Source of the DNA: Desulfuromonadales bacterium
Lineage (GTDB): Bacteria; Desulfobacterota; Desulfuromonadia; Desulfuromonadales; BM103
Direction of reading: 5' to 3'
Length of the DNA stretch: 24,002 nucleotides
Assembly: GCA_030630015.1 (NCBI GenBank)
Contig: DAOVNV010000006.1
Location: 1-24,002 of the forward strand
Each line of letters opens with the position of its first letter. Within the stretch, counting starts at the first letter, position 1. The notes beneath the pieces were generated by a model that was not told the DNA's origin, did no database searches, and was given only the letters and a program-made list of their open reading frames with translations. Positions 15,448 to 22,756 of this stretch are shown here, in pieces. A program made the translations under genes and the position numbers.

Positions 15448-15959
15448 TGAAACGATTTCTTACTTTCCTGATGTTTGTCCTGCTTGTCACTGGTTGCGGC
15501 TATCATGCCCCAGGCCATGATGAGAGTTGGGTCGGTGGGGGCGGTCAAACGCTTTTTGTCGATCTGTTTGCCAACCGGACCCCTGAACCCTATCTGGATA
15601 ATTATGTTACAGGAAGTGTTGTTCGGCAGTTGGCCCGCTCGCGCCTGGTCGAACTGACCGAGGACCGGAATCGTGCCGATCTGCTCTTGACGGGGGTCAT
15701 TACCCACTTTGACAGCTCGGCGACAGCTTATAACCGGGTGGATCGAATCAGTGACTACCGCATCTCGATGCGGGTTTCCGTTCGATTGTCAGATCGTGTG
15801 TCAGATCAAGTTGTCTGGCAAGATGAGTTACGTCTCAATAAAACTTATCAAGCGACCACGGACAAGAACCTCCAACTCGAGGGGCGGTCGCTGGCGGCTC
15901 GGGAAGCTACGGACCGCCTGGCGGAAGATCTTTATGCGCGTCTTCTGGATGCATTTTAA
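15444..15959 (+). CDS. lptE: LPS-assembly lipoprotein LptE
   Basis: A 171-residue outer-membrane lipoprotein that plugs LptD and helps insert lipopolysaccharide. The N-terminus is a lipoprotein signal peptide (KR, then a hydrophobic run, then lipobox VTGC with acylated C18), followed by GYH, common at the LptE mature start. The body has the family pattern: FVDLFANRTPEPYLDNYVTG, a helix VVRQLARSRLVEL, RADLLLTGVITHF and a final helix. It overlaps leuS by four bases and precedes holA, the E. coli arrangement, which supports the call although LptE proteins diverge strongly. An alternative ATG three bases downstream is possible. Confidence 0.9.
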   Translation: MMKRFLTFLMFVLLVTGCGYHAPGHDESWVGGGGQTLFVDLFANRTPEPYLDNYVTGSVVRQLARSRLVELTEDRNRADLLLTGVITHFDSSATAYNRVDRISDYRISMRVSVRLSDRVSDQVVWQDELRLNKTYQATTDKNLQLEGRSLAAREATDRLAEDLYARLLDAF

Positions 15960-15976
15960 AAGCTGAGTGCGAATCT

Positions 15977-15995
15977 CCCGCAGTTCTGCTGCGGG
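15977..15995 (+). other. Hairpin in lptE-holA gap
   Basis: A perfect 7-base-pair stem (CCCGCAG/CTGCGGG, loop TTCTG) lies 18 bases after lptE. There is no T-run, so it is not a classical terminator. It may stabilise the mRNA 3' to lptE or tune holA translation, whose Shine-Dalgarno sequence is weak. Confidence 0.5.
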
Positions 15996-16017
15996 GTGAA
16001 TGTCCACCTGAGCCCTC

Positions 16018-17043
16018 ATGACCCTTAGCGATCTCAAACAGGCATTAAAGGCTGACAAGATTCCAGAACTCCTCTTGTTGTATGGGGAGGAGGCCTATTT
16101 TGTTGAGGAGACTGTACAGCTGGTCTGTGATGCTGCCGTTGCTCCCGAAAATCGAGATTTCAACCTGAACCATTTTCTCGGTCGCGACTTCAAGCCTTCT
16201 GAACTGATTGAGCAGGCGCTGACCTTCCCGGTTTTTGCACCTCACCGGCTTATTCTACTCAAGGATGTTCATGAGGCTTCTGCTGACCAGCTTGAAATCC
16301 TGATACCCTACCTGGAAAACCCGGTTCCCGAAACGATTCTGCTGGTAACGGGCAACAAGATCGACACCCGCAGGAAGTTTTTCAAGAAATTCAAACAGCT
16401 TGGAGTTGTTCTCGAGTTCCGGCGTATTTATGATAATCAACTCCCCGCCTTGGTACGTGATATTGCACGCGATCTGGGTGTTAACTTTACCGGTGCTGCA
16501 CTGCAGCTTTTCTGCAAGCGGGTCGGCACGAATATGATCGAAACGAGGGGCGAACTTGAAAAACTGATCAGTTATCTGGGGGAGAGAACCCTGGTCGAGG
16601 CAGAAGATGTTTCGGCTATTGTGTCGGACACCAGGATCGAAAGCGTTTTTGATTTGACTGACGCTCTTGGCGAGGGGAATAGGGGCGAGGCCCTGCGATT
16701 GCTCAACCGACTGTTAGATGAGGGGCAAGCCCCGCTGATGGTGCTGGCCATGCTGACGCGGCACTTCCGCCAGCTCTGGAAGGCGCAGGAACTGACTGCA
16801 CGGGAGACTCCCCACAAGGAGTTGTCTCGAATCGTTGGTATCAGCCCCTATTTCCTGAAAGGGCTGATTAGACAATCTGGTTTCTATTCTACAGAGGATT
16901 ACAGGAGGATTTTCGACCAATTTCTTGAGACGGACCTAGCATTGAAGTCGAGTGGTGGTGAGCCCCGCATGCTTCTGGAAAGCCTTATTGCCAGCATCTG
17001 CGGTTATGGGCGGGGTGAATTAGAAAGGGTGTCCCGCACATAA
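16018..17043 (+). CDS. holA: DNA polymerase III delta subunit
   Basis: A 341-residue clamp-loader delta subunit, which opens the beta clamp during loading. The N-terminal domain begins LLLLYGEEAYFVEE and has no functional P-loop, as expected for delta. It is followed by the AAA-like lid (LILLKDVHEAS, ILLVTGNKIDTRRKFFKKFK) and a C-terminal helical collar (LLRLLNRLLDEG-type helix, LAMLTRHFRQLWKAQEL, FLETDLALKSSGGEPRMLLESL). The length is typical. It starts 58 bases after lptE with only a poor ribosome-binding site. Its stop codon sits in the A-run of the terminator shared with convergent rpsT. Confidence 0.95.
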   Translation: MTLSDLKQALKADKIPELLLLYGEEAYFVEETVQLVCDAAVAPENRDFNLNHFLGRDFKPSELIEQALTFPVFAPHRLILLKDVHEASADQLEILIPYLENPVPETILLVTGNKIDTRRKFFKKFKQLGVVLEFRRIYDNQLPALVRDIARDLGVNFTGAALQLFCKRVGTNMIETRGELEKLISYLGERTLVEAEDVSAIVSDTRIESVFDLTDALGEGNRGEALRLLNRLLDEGQAPLMVLAMLTRHFRQLWKAQELTARETPHKELSRIVGISPYFLKGLIRQSGFYSTEDYRRIFDQFLETDLALKSSGGEPRMLLESLIASICGYGRGELERVSRT

Positions 17044-17070
17044 AAAAAAGGGCGACGAGCGCCCCCTTTC
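17042..17070 (-). terminator. Terminator for rpsT, possibly bidirectional
   Basis: GGGCG (17050-17054) pairs with CGCCC (17060-17064) around ACGAG. Read on the minus strand the stem is followed by eight T residues (complement of 17042-17049), a good terminator for rpsT. On the plus strand it is followed by CCTTTCTT, a poorer T-tract that could still stop holA transcription. Confidence 0.7.
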
Positions 17071-17103
17071 TTGATATGTTTTGATCCGTTCCAATCGTGT
17101 GAA

Positions 17104-17373
17104 TCAGTCCTCAGCAAGCGCGTTGACGAGTTTGTTCAGGCGACTGATCTTGCGGCTGGCGGTTGCCTTGTGAATAACGCCCTTGGTTGCTGCTTTGTCA
17201 ATATAGGGGACTGCCTTGGCCAGAAACACGCTCGCGTTTTCTTTGTCGCCTTCCGCAACAGCTATACGAACCTTCTTGACGTAATTGCGCATAGTCGTGC
17301 GAATATGGGTATTCCGGGCATTCCGGATCTTGTTCTGACGATTGCGTTTCAGTGCTGACTTGTGAATTGCCAC
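17104..17373 (-). CDS. rpsT: 30S ribosomal protein S20
   Basis: An 89-residue, highly basic helical protein of the 30S body: IHKSALKRNRQNKIRNARN at the start, TTMRNYVKKVR, then KGVIHKATASRKISRLNKLV near the end, all classical S20. The start is GTG (complement of 17371-17373) with GGAGG (complement of 17381-17385) seven bases upstream. It is a single-gene unit between its own promoter and terminator, convergent with holA and divergent from murJ. Confidence 0.98.
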   Translation of the reverse strand: MAIHKSALKRNRQNKIRNARNTHIRTTMRNYVKKVRIAVAEGDKENASVFLAKAVPYIDKAATKGVIHKATASRKISRLNKLVNALAED

Positions 17374-17422
17374 GTTGTTGCCTCCAGATAACTTGAGATT
17401 TACATTATTTGAACGTCAGCGT

Positions 17423-17451
17423 TTTATAGCACCAGGGATAACATCAGTCAA
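17423..17451 (-). promoter_or_regulatory. Sigma-70 promoter of rpsT
   Basis: On the minus strand, TTGACT (complement of 17446-17451) is separated by exactly 17 bases from TATAAA (complement of 17423-17428), matching 5/6 and 5/6 of consensus. Transcription should begin near 17416, giving a leader of about 43 bases that carries the GGAGG. This fits a highly expressed ribosomal gene. Confidence 0.85.
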
Positions 17452-17558
17452 GATAAAAAATCTCCAATTATTTTAGAAATATTGCGTAATTCAGGGCTGT
17501 TACATGGGTTTAAAGCTGGATTAATGAAAAATAATCCTTCGGCTGCATCGGAAAACTG

Positions 17559-19166
17559 ATGGCGAGTGAACAACGACAAATAACCAGGGCAACCGGGGTG
17601 CTGGCTGTGGCAACCGCTCTCAGCAGGTTCGCCGGCTTGGCCAGGGATATGGTGATTGCTGCCGTTTTCGGTGCCGGTTTCGTTACAGATGCTTTTTTTG
17701 TCGCATTCACCATTCCAAACCTGTTGCGCCGGTTTTTTGCGGAAGGTTCCCTGACCGCCGCGTTCGTACCCACCTTTTCCGAGGTTTATCATCAGGAGGG
17801 CCGGGAGGCCGCCAAGCAGATGTTCCGGGTCTGCTGGACCCTGTTGCTATTGATTCTTGCCGGGGTAACCCTGCTGGGAATTCTGGCGTCGCCCTGGGTG
17901 GTTAAGGTAATCGGTTGTGGTTTTGCGGGGGTCGAAGGCAAACTGGCCCTGACCGATTTACTGAACCGCATCATGTTTCCATACATCTTTTTCGTCAGTC
18001 TTCTGGCCCTGCTGGCCGGAGTTCTGAACGTTATGGGGCATTTCCTGCTGCCCGCGCTTTCTCCGATTTTGCTGAATCTCGCTATGATTGGCAGCGCCCT
18101 GGTATTTGCACCCCGCTTCGAGCAACCAATCCTGGCTCTGGCTTTTGGCGTCCTGATCGGCGGCGTGGTGCAATTGCTGATACAGTTCCCGGTTGTTTAT
18201 CAAAAAGGTTTCGACCTGAAACCCAGTTTCAATTTTGGCCATCCACGGGTTCGGCAGGTTGCCCGCCTGATGGTGCCGGGTATTGCCGGGGTTGCCATTT
18301 ACCAGATTAACGTGATTGTCACGCGTATTCTGGCCTCGTTTCTGCCTGAGGGCAGTGTCTCCTGGCTCTACTATGGACAGCGATTGTTCGAATTTCCCCA
18401 AGGGATCTTTATTGTCTCCTTGGCTCAGGCTGTCTTGCCGAGCATGAGTCGCCAGGTTGCTGCTGATGATCACGCGGGTTTTTTGGATTCGCTGCGTTTC
18501 TCCCTGCTGCTGATTGTCCTGGTTGCGCTGCCTGCATCAGTCGGATTGATCCTGTGTGCTACACCTGTCTACAGCTTGTTTTTCATGGGGGGAGCTTTTA
18601 CTGCTTATGATGTTGAGCAGGCGGCTCTGGCACTGTCATGGTTCGCACCGGGCCTTCTGTTTGTGGGAGTGAGCCGAATTGTTGCGCCAACCTTTTATGC
18701 TCTAAAAGATACCCGGACGCCCGTACTGGTTTCTTTCTGGACCCTCCTGGTCAATGCCGGCCTCGGTTATTACCTGATGGGTTCGCTGCAGCATGTTGGC
18801 TTGGCCCTGGCCCTGACGCTGGCTGCTGTATTTAACGCCATGGTCCTGATGTTCATCCTGTCAAGGCGCGTGGGTGGTTTCGGTGTTGGTCGACTCGCAA
18901 TTAATCTGCTGCGTCTTCTGCCGGGACTCGCACTGATGTCGATCATCGTGTACGAGATTCTCGATCCGGTCGACTGGTTGGTTGCCGGCGCTTTTTGGCC
19001 TCGACTCGGGGTCCTTCTAGCGGCCGTGTTCGGAGGAGTTCTGGCCTATGCATTTGGCTGCTGGGCCTTCGGGGTTGAGGAAATCCGACGCTGTGGCAGT
19101 TTCCTCATCGGAAAACTTGTCAGGCGTCGCGCAGATGGCCCGGCAGCTCGTGACTCAGCCGATTGA
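17559..19166 (+). CDS. murJ: MurJ lipid II flippase
   Basis: A 535-residue polytopic inner-membrane protein of the MOP superfamily that flips lipid II for peptidoglycan synthesis. Roughly 14 hydrophobic segments can be traced. The N-terminal family signature is clear: ALSRFAGLARDMVIAAVFGA, TDAFFVAFTIPNLLRRFFAE and GSLTAAFVPTFSE. WLYYGQRLFEFPQGIF in the middle is also diagnostic. The C-terminus is a short charged cytoplasmic tail. The ATG lacks a strong Shine-Dalgarno sequence (GGAAAA at best). The 185-base region shared with divergent rpsT shows no confident plus-strand promoter. An older name is mviN. Confidence 0.97.
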   Translation: MASEQRQITRATGVLAVATALSRFAGLARDMVIAAVFGAGFVTDAFFVAFTIPNLLRRFFAEGSLTAAFVPTFSEVYHQEGREAAKQMFRVCWTLLLLILAGVTLLGILASPWVVKVIGCGFAGVEGKLALTDLLNRIMFPYIFFVSLLALLAGVLNVMGHFLLPALSPILLNLAMIGSALVFAPRFEQPILALAFGVLIGGVVQLLIQFPVVYQKGFDLKPSFNFGHPRVRQVARLMVPGIAGVAIYQINVIVTRILASFLPEGSVSWLYYGQRLFEFPQGIFIVSLAQAVLPSMSRQVAADDHAGFLDSLRFSLLLIVLVALPASVGLILCATPVYSLFFMGGAFTAYDVEQAALALSWFAPGLLFVGVSRIVAPTFYALKDTRTPVLVSFWTLLVNAGLGYYLMGSLQHVGLALALTLAAVFNAMVLMFILSRRVGGFGVGRLAINLLRLLPGLALMSIIVYEILDPVDWLVAGAFWPRLGVLLAAVFGGVLAYAFGCWAFGVEEIRRCGSFLIGKLVRRRADGPAARDSAD

Positions 19167-19180
19167 AACTGCAAAAGTTC

Positions 19181-19210
19181 TTGACAGGCCTCAGATTTTT
19201 CTGTTAATAC
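19181..19210 (+). promoter_or_regulatory. Promoter of tRNA-Val
   Basis: A perfect -35 box TTGACA (19181-19186), an 18-base spacer, and a weaker -10 TAATAC (19205-19210). Initiation would fall about 12 bases before the mature tRNA 5' end. The -35 lies just after the murJ stop. Confidence 0.6.
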
Positions 19211-19229
19211 TTAGCCGCATTTTGGGTGT

Positions 19230-19304
<75 letters not shown>

Positions 19305-19327
19305 TTTCCTGCCCCAACAAGACACGC

Positions 19328-19352
19328 AGAGGCATCCCCGGATGCCTCTTTT
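19328..19352 (+). terminator. Terminator after tRNA-Val
   Basis: A perfect 9-base-pair stem, AGAGGCATC (19328-19336) with GATGCCTCT (19341-19349), loop CCCG, then a run of four T residues ending at 19352. The short T-tract may allow some read-through into thrS, which has no obvious promoter in its 60-base upstream gap. Confidence 0.75.
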
Positions 19353-19412
19353 CATTAAATGGATCCAGTCTGCCCGTGAGTAATCGGCGGATCCAGGTTA
19401 AAGGAAAGCCCC

Positions 19413-21329
19413 ATGTCGAAAGTCAAAATCACGTTGCCCGACGGGACCGTCAAAGACGTTGATCAGGGGACCACGCCTCTGGATATTGCGCTTTCCATTG
19501 GTGCGGGCCTGGCCCGGCAGACAGTAGCGGCCCGTCTCGACGACTGTCAGGTTGATGCCACTACACCGATTCAGCAGGACTCCAGTCTTCAACTGATTAC
19601 CCTGAACACCCCGGAAGGGCTGGAGATCTACCGGCATTCATCTGCACACTTGATGGCGCATGCCGTCAAGGAACTATTTGGCAATGACGTCCAGGTGACA
19701 ATCGGTCCAGCCATTGAAGATGGCTTCTATTATGATTTTTTCTGTGAAACGCACACCTTCAGTCCTGACGACTTTGAGTTGATTGAGAAGAAGATGGCTG
19801 AGTTGGCTTCAGCTGATCTCCCTATTGTTCGGGAAGTGATGAAAAGGGATGACGCCATCGCCCTGTTTCGCGGTATGGGCGAAGACTACAAGGTTGAGTT
19901 GATCCAAGACCTTGAGGTAGAAGAGGTTTCACTGTACCGCCAAGGGTCGTTTGTCGATCTTTGTCGTGGACCTCACATCCCGTCCACTAAAATGCTCAAG
20001 GCATTCAAACTGACCAGTGTAGCCGGTGCTTACTGGCGTGGCAGCGAAGACAACGCCATGCTGCAAAGGCTGTATGCGACGGCTTTTCCTGACAAGAAAG
20101 AACTTAAAAAGTATCTGGCCCGGCTTGAGGAAGCCCGCAAACGTGACCACCGTAAACTGGGTAGGGAGCTTGATCTTTTTTCGTTCAGTGATGAAGCTGG
20201 CGCAGGTCTGGTGATCTGGCACCCCAAGGGGGCCATGCTGCGGACCCTGCTCGAGAATTTTGAGCGTGAGGAACATCTCAAGCGTGGTTACGAGCTTGTT
20301 GTCGGCCCCCAGATCTTACGGACCGAACTCTGGCAAAAATCCGGTCACTTTGACAACTACCGGGAAAACATGTACTTCACCGAAGTTGATGGCCAAAGCT
20401 ATGGCGTCAAGCCGATGAATTGCCTGGCCCACATGTTGATCTACAAATCAAAGCGCCGTTCTTACCGTGACCTGCCGCAGCGTTATTTTGAACTCGGAAT
20501 GGTTCATCGCCATGAAAAGAGCGGTGTGCTGCATGGCTTGTTGAGGGTGCGCGGCTTCACCCAGGATGATGCCCATATCCTGTGTACGCCTGAGCAGTTG
20601 GATGGAGAGATCAAAGGGGTCCTGAAATTCATACAGGATGTCATGGGCGTCTTTGGTTTTGAATACGAACTTGAATTGTCTACGCGGCCGGATAAATCGA
20701 TCGGTTCTGAAGAGGACTGGGGCCGGGCTACTGCAGCGTTGCAGAGTGCTTTGGACGACACTGGGCTGCCCTATGATATCAATGAAGGGGACGGCGCTTT
20801 TTACGGTCCCAAGATCGATATCAAGATCAAGGACGCCCTTGACAGGAAGTGGCAGTGTGCTACAATCCAGTGCGATTTTACACTCCCGGAGCGCTTCGAT
20901 CTGACCTATATAGGAAGTGACGGCGAGAAGCACCGCCCCGTTATGCTCCACCGGGTGATCCTCGGCGCCATCGAGCGTTTTGTTGGCGTGCTGATCGAAC
21001 ACTATGCCGGCAACTTTCCTCTCTGGATTGCGCCGGTTCAGGCCAAGGTTCTCAACGTGACGGACAACCAGGCCGCCTATGCCCAGCAGGTATGTGACCA
21101 GTTGCGGCAGCAGGGGGTCAGGGTTCAGGCCGATTTGCGCAATGAGAAACTTGGTTTCAAGATTCGTGAAGCCCAGATGGAAAAAGTTCCCTACATGCTG
21201 GTTATCGGAGACAAGGAAATGGACGCCGGAACCTTGTCACCCAGGCATCGTTCCGGAGAGACTCTGGATCCGGTGAATCCGGCTGAGTTCGCTGCGTTTG
21301 TCAAGGAAGAATGCAGACAGTACCGCTAA
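19413..21329 (+). CDS. thrS: Threonyl-tRNA synthetase
   Basis: A 638-residue class II synthetase that charges tRNA-Thr. In order: an N-terminal TGS domain (about 1-62), the editing domain with HSSAH (75-79) and CRGPH (184-188), the catalytic core with zinc ligands C337 (MNC), H388 (QDDAH) and H513 (MLHR), motif 2 around HRHEKSGVLHGLLRVRGF, motif 3 HRVILGAIERF, and an anticodon-binding domain. The numbering almost matches the E. coli enzyme. The start is an ATG with AAAGGAA upstream. infC follows after 11 bases, the classic arrangement. No E. coli-like operator or T-box is recognisable upstream. Confidence 0.99.
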   Translation: MSKVKITLPDGTVKDVDQGTTPLDIALSIGAGLARQTVAARLDDCQVDATTPIQQDSSLQLITLNTPEGLEIYRHSSAHLMAHAVKELFGNDVQVTIGPAIEDGFYYDFFCETHTFSPDDFELIEKKMAELASADLPIVREVMKRDDAIALFRGMGEDYKVELIQDLEVEEVSLYRQGSFVDLCRGPHIPSTKMLKAFKLTSVAGAYWRGSEDNAMLQRLYATAFPDKKELKKYLARLEEARKRDHRKLGRELDLFSFSDEAGAGLVIWHPKGAMLRTLLENFEREEHLKRGYELVVGPQILRTELWQKSGHFDNYRENMYFTEVDGQSYGVKPMNCLAHMLIYKSKRRSYRDLPQRYFELGMVHRHEKSGVLHGLLRVRGFTQDDAHILCTPEQLDGEIKGVLKFIQDVMGVFGFEYELELSTRPDKSIGSEEDWGRATAALQSALDDTGLPYDINEGDGAFYGPKIDIKIKDALDRKWQCATIQCDFTLPERFDLTYIGSDGEKHRPVMLHRVILGAIERFVGVLIEHYAGNFPLWIAPVQAKVLNVTDNQAAYAQQVCDQLRQQGVRVQADLRNEKLGFKIREAQMEKVPYMLVIGDKEMDAGTLSPRHRSGETLDPVNPAEFAAFVKEECRQYR

Positions 21330-21334
21330 GGAGG
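21328..21334 (+). promoter_or_regulatory. Shine-Dalgarno that fixes the infC start
   Basis: A perfect AAGGAGG overlapping the thrS stop codon. Counting six bases downstream lands on ATA at 21341, in frame with IF-3. No ATG, GTG or TTG exists in that frame between it and the conserved IF-3 sequence. Confidence 0.8.
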
Positions 21335-21340
21335 TGCGTC

Positions 21341-21856
21341 ATAAGCAAGGACAAGACCAATATCAACCGTGCCATTCGAGCTCGTGAAGTCAGGGTTGTC
21401 GACGATGAGGGCGGACAACTTGGCGTAATGGACCTCGAGAGCGCCCTCGCTGCCGCTGAAGATCGGGGGATGGACCTGGTCGAGGTTTCTCCGAATGCTG
21501 AGCCTCCGGTTTGCCGGATTATGGATTACGGCAAATACAAGTATCAGCAGAGCAAGCGCGCGGCTGAAGCGAAGAAAAAACAGGTCCGGGTCGAGATCAA
21601 GGAAGTTAAAATGAGGCCCAAAACGGAGGAGCATGATTTTCAGTTCAAACTGAAGAATGCACGCCGTTTTCTGGAGGCCGGCAATAAAGTCAAATTTACC
21701 ATCATGTTCCGGGGACGTGAAGTCACCCATCCGGAATTCGGACGCAGGTTGCTGGCCCGACTTGTCGAGGAGGTTGCTGACCTCGGACAGGCCGAGACTC
21801 ATCCGAACATGTCCGGTCGGTTCATGTCTATGGTGGTTGCACCAAACAAGAAGTAA
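21341..21856 (+). CDS. infC: Translation initiation factor IF-3, AUA start
   Basis: A 171-residue IF-3 that prevents subunit joining and proofreads the start codon. The N-domain (NINRAIRAREVRVVDDEGGQ, DLVEVSPNAEPPVCRIMDYG) is followed by a basic linker helix (YKYQQSKRAAEAKKKQ) and the C-domain (RPKTEEHDFQFKLKNARRFL, GREVTHPEFG, THPNMSGRFMSMVV). The likely start is ATA at 21341, six bases after AAGGAGG. Reading up to the next in-frame ATG (21311) would add ten unconserved residues and overlap thrS without a ribosome-binding site. A rare start codon is typical of infC (AUU in E. coli) because IF-3 discriminates against it, giving autoregulation. The gene identity is certain; the AUA start is an inference. 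Confidence 0.93.
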   Translation: MSKDKTNINRAIRAREVRVVDDEGGQLGVMDLESALAAAEDRGMDLVEVSPNAEPPVCRIMDYGKYKYQQSKRAAEAKKKQVRVEIKEVKMRPKTEEHDFQFKLKNARRFLEAGNKVKFTIMFRGREVTHPEFGRRLLARLVEEVADLGQAETHPNMSGRFMSMVVAPNKK

Positions 21857-21876
21857 TTCGTAATTACAGCTCTCTA

Positions 21877-21939
21877 CGGTGTGAATGGCTGGCGCCCACA
21901 GAAAGGTCGCCACAGTGCTGTTCACACCGAGTATTTTTT
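21877..21939 (+). promoter_or_regulatory. Structured leader in infC-rpmI gap
   Basis: CGGTGTGAA (21877-21885) pairs perfectly with TTCACACCG (21921-21929), enclosing a smaller TGGCG/CGCCA helix (21890-21894 with 21908-21912). The stem is followed by AGTA and six T residues (21934-21939), then the rpmI Shine-Dalgarno AGGAG. It could be an L20-responsive operator or attenuator, since L20 controls rpmI-rplT in studied bacteria, or a partial terminator. Confidence 0.6.
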
Positions 21940-21956
21940 GAAAAAGGAGATGGCAG

Positions 21957-22154
21957 ATGCCTAAAATCAAAACAAACCGTGGTGCAGCCAAGCGTTTCAG
22001 TAAGAGCGGCACCGGTAAAATTCGTCGTCATAAGGCTTTTACCAGTCATATTCTGACTAAAAAATCAACGAAACGTAAGCGCGGTCTGCGTCAGGCCACC
22101 CTGGTGGCCCCGAGTGACACCAAGAATATCAGCCGTTTGATCCCTTACATTTAA
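21957..22154 (+). CDS. rpmI: 50S ribosomal protein L35
   Basis: A 65-residue basic protein of the large subunit: PKIKTNRGAAKRFSKSGTGKI, RRHKAFTSHILTKKSTKRKR and a C-terminal NISRLIPYI, all standard L35. The ATG lies seven bases after AGGAG (21945-21949). It sits between infC and rplT in the conserved order and is probably under the control of the hairpin region upstream. Confidence 0.98.
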   Translation: MPKIKTNRGAAKRFSKSGTGKIRRHKAFTSHILTKKSTKRKRGLRQATLVAPSDTKNISRLIPYI

Positions 22155-22174
22155 GTTGAAACTGTATCCGTGAA

Positions 22175-22223
22175 CTGAGGGGCCAGGTCTCCCCCTTCAG
22201 ATCCGGCAGCGGGTCAGTCCCGC
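22175..22223 (+). other. Two hairpins in rpmI-rplT gap
   Basis: CTGAGGGG (22175-22182) pairs with CCCC...TCAG (22191-22200) with a small bulge, and GCGGG (22209-22213) pairs perfectly with CCCGC (22219-22223). No T-run follows either. The 97-base gap is long for two adjacent ribosomal genes; the structures may be processing sites or translational control elements for rplT. Confidence 0.45.
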
Positions 22224-22251
22224 AACGACAACCCTTGAAGGAGTACAAGTC

Positions 22252-22608
22252 ATGCCAAGAGTAAAAAGAGGATTCAAAGCGAGACGCAGACGGAACAAGG
22301 TTCTTAAGCTGGCCAGGGGCTACAGGGGCGCCCGCAGCAAACTGTTTCGGAGCGCGACAGAAGCCGTTGATCGAGCCCTTAGTTATGCTTACCGTGATCG
22401 GCGTGTGCGTAAGCGTGATTTCCGTGCATTGTGGATTGCCCGTATTAATGCCGCCGCCAGAGAAAATGGCCTTTCCTACAGTCGTTTGATTCACGGTCTG
22501 AAGCAGGCTGAGATTGCAATCGACCGAAAGATCCTGGCGCAGTTGGCTGTGACAGATCCGGGTGGTTTCGGCAGCATTGTCGAAAAGGCAAAATCCCAGC
22601 TCCAGTAA
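22252..22608 (+). CDS. rplT: 50S ribosomal protein L20
   Basis: A 118-residue basic protein required early in 50S assembly and a known autogenous repressor of its own operon in E. coli and Bacillus. The sequence is classical: PRVKRGFKARRRRNKVLKLA, GYRGARSKLFRSATEAVDRA, YAYRDRRVRKRDFRALWIAR and FSYSRLIHGLKQAEI-like (here LSYSRLIHGLKQAEI). The ATG is eight bases after AAGGAG (22238-22243). A strong terminator starts ten bases after the stop. Confidence 0.98.
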   Translation: MPRVKRGFKARRRRNKVLKLARGYRGARSKLFRSATEAVDRALSYAYRDRRVRKRDFRALWIARINAAARENGLSYSRLIHGLKQAEIAIDRKILAQLAVTDPGGFGSIVEKAKSQLQ

Positions 22609-22617
22609 CATTCCAGT

Positions 22618-22652
22618 AAAAAAAGATGGGGCTCGTCCCCATCTTTTTTTTT
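22618..22652 (+). terminator. Strong terminator after rplT
   Basis: GATGGGG (22625-22631) pairs with CCCCATC (22637-22643) around CTCGT; the flanking A-run (22618-22624) and nine-T run (22644-22652) extend the stem. It is the best terminator in the window and separates thrS-infC-rpmI-rplT from pheST. Confidence 0.93.
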
Positions 22653-22756
22653 GCATGAGTCAGCAGGCGTTAAAGGTCTTCGGTCCTGATTTGCCTGCTT
22701 TGTGCAGTCCATGCCCTCTCTACATCTAAAACCTCAAACTGTAGTGATGACTTATT

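Noticed and set aside
17452..17558. Plus-strand promoter for murJ
   Set aside because: TTGCGT and TTACAT were examined as -35 boxes, but no acceptable -10 lies at 16-18 bases.
19361..19396. Direct repeat GGATCCAG (19361-19368 and 19389-19396) upstream of thrS
   Set aside because: Only eight bases, built on the palindrome GGATCC; too short to call an operator without conservation.
19353..19412. Possible T-box or thrS operator before thrS
   Set aside because: The gap is 60 bases, too short for a T-box, and no anticodon-like stem-loops were found.
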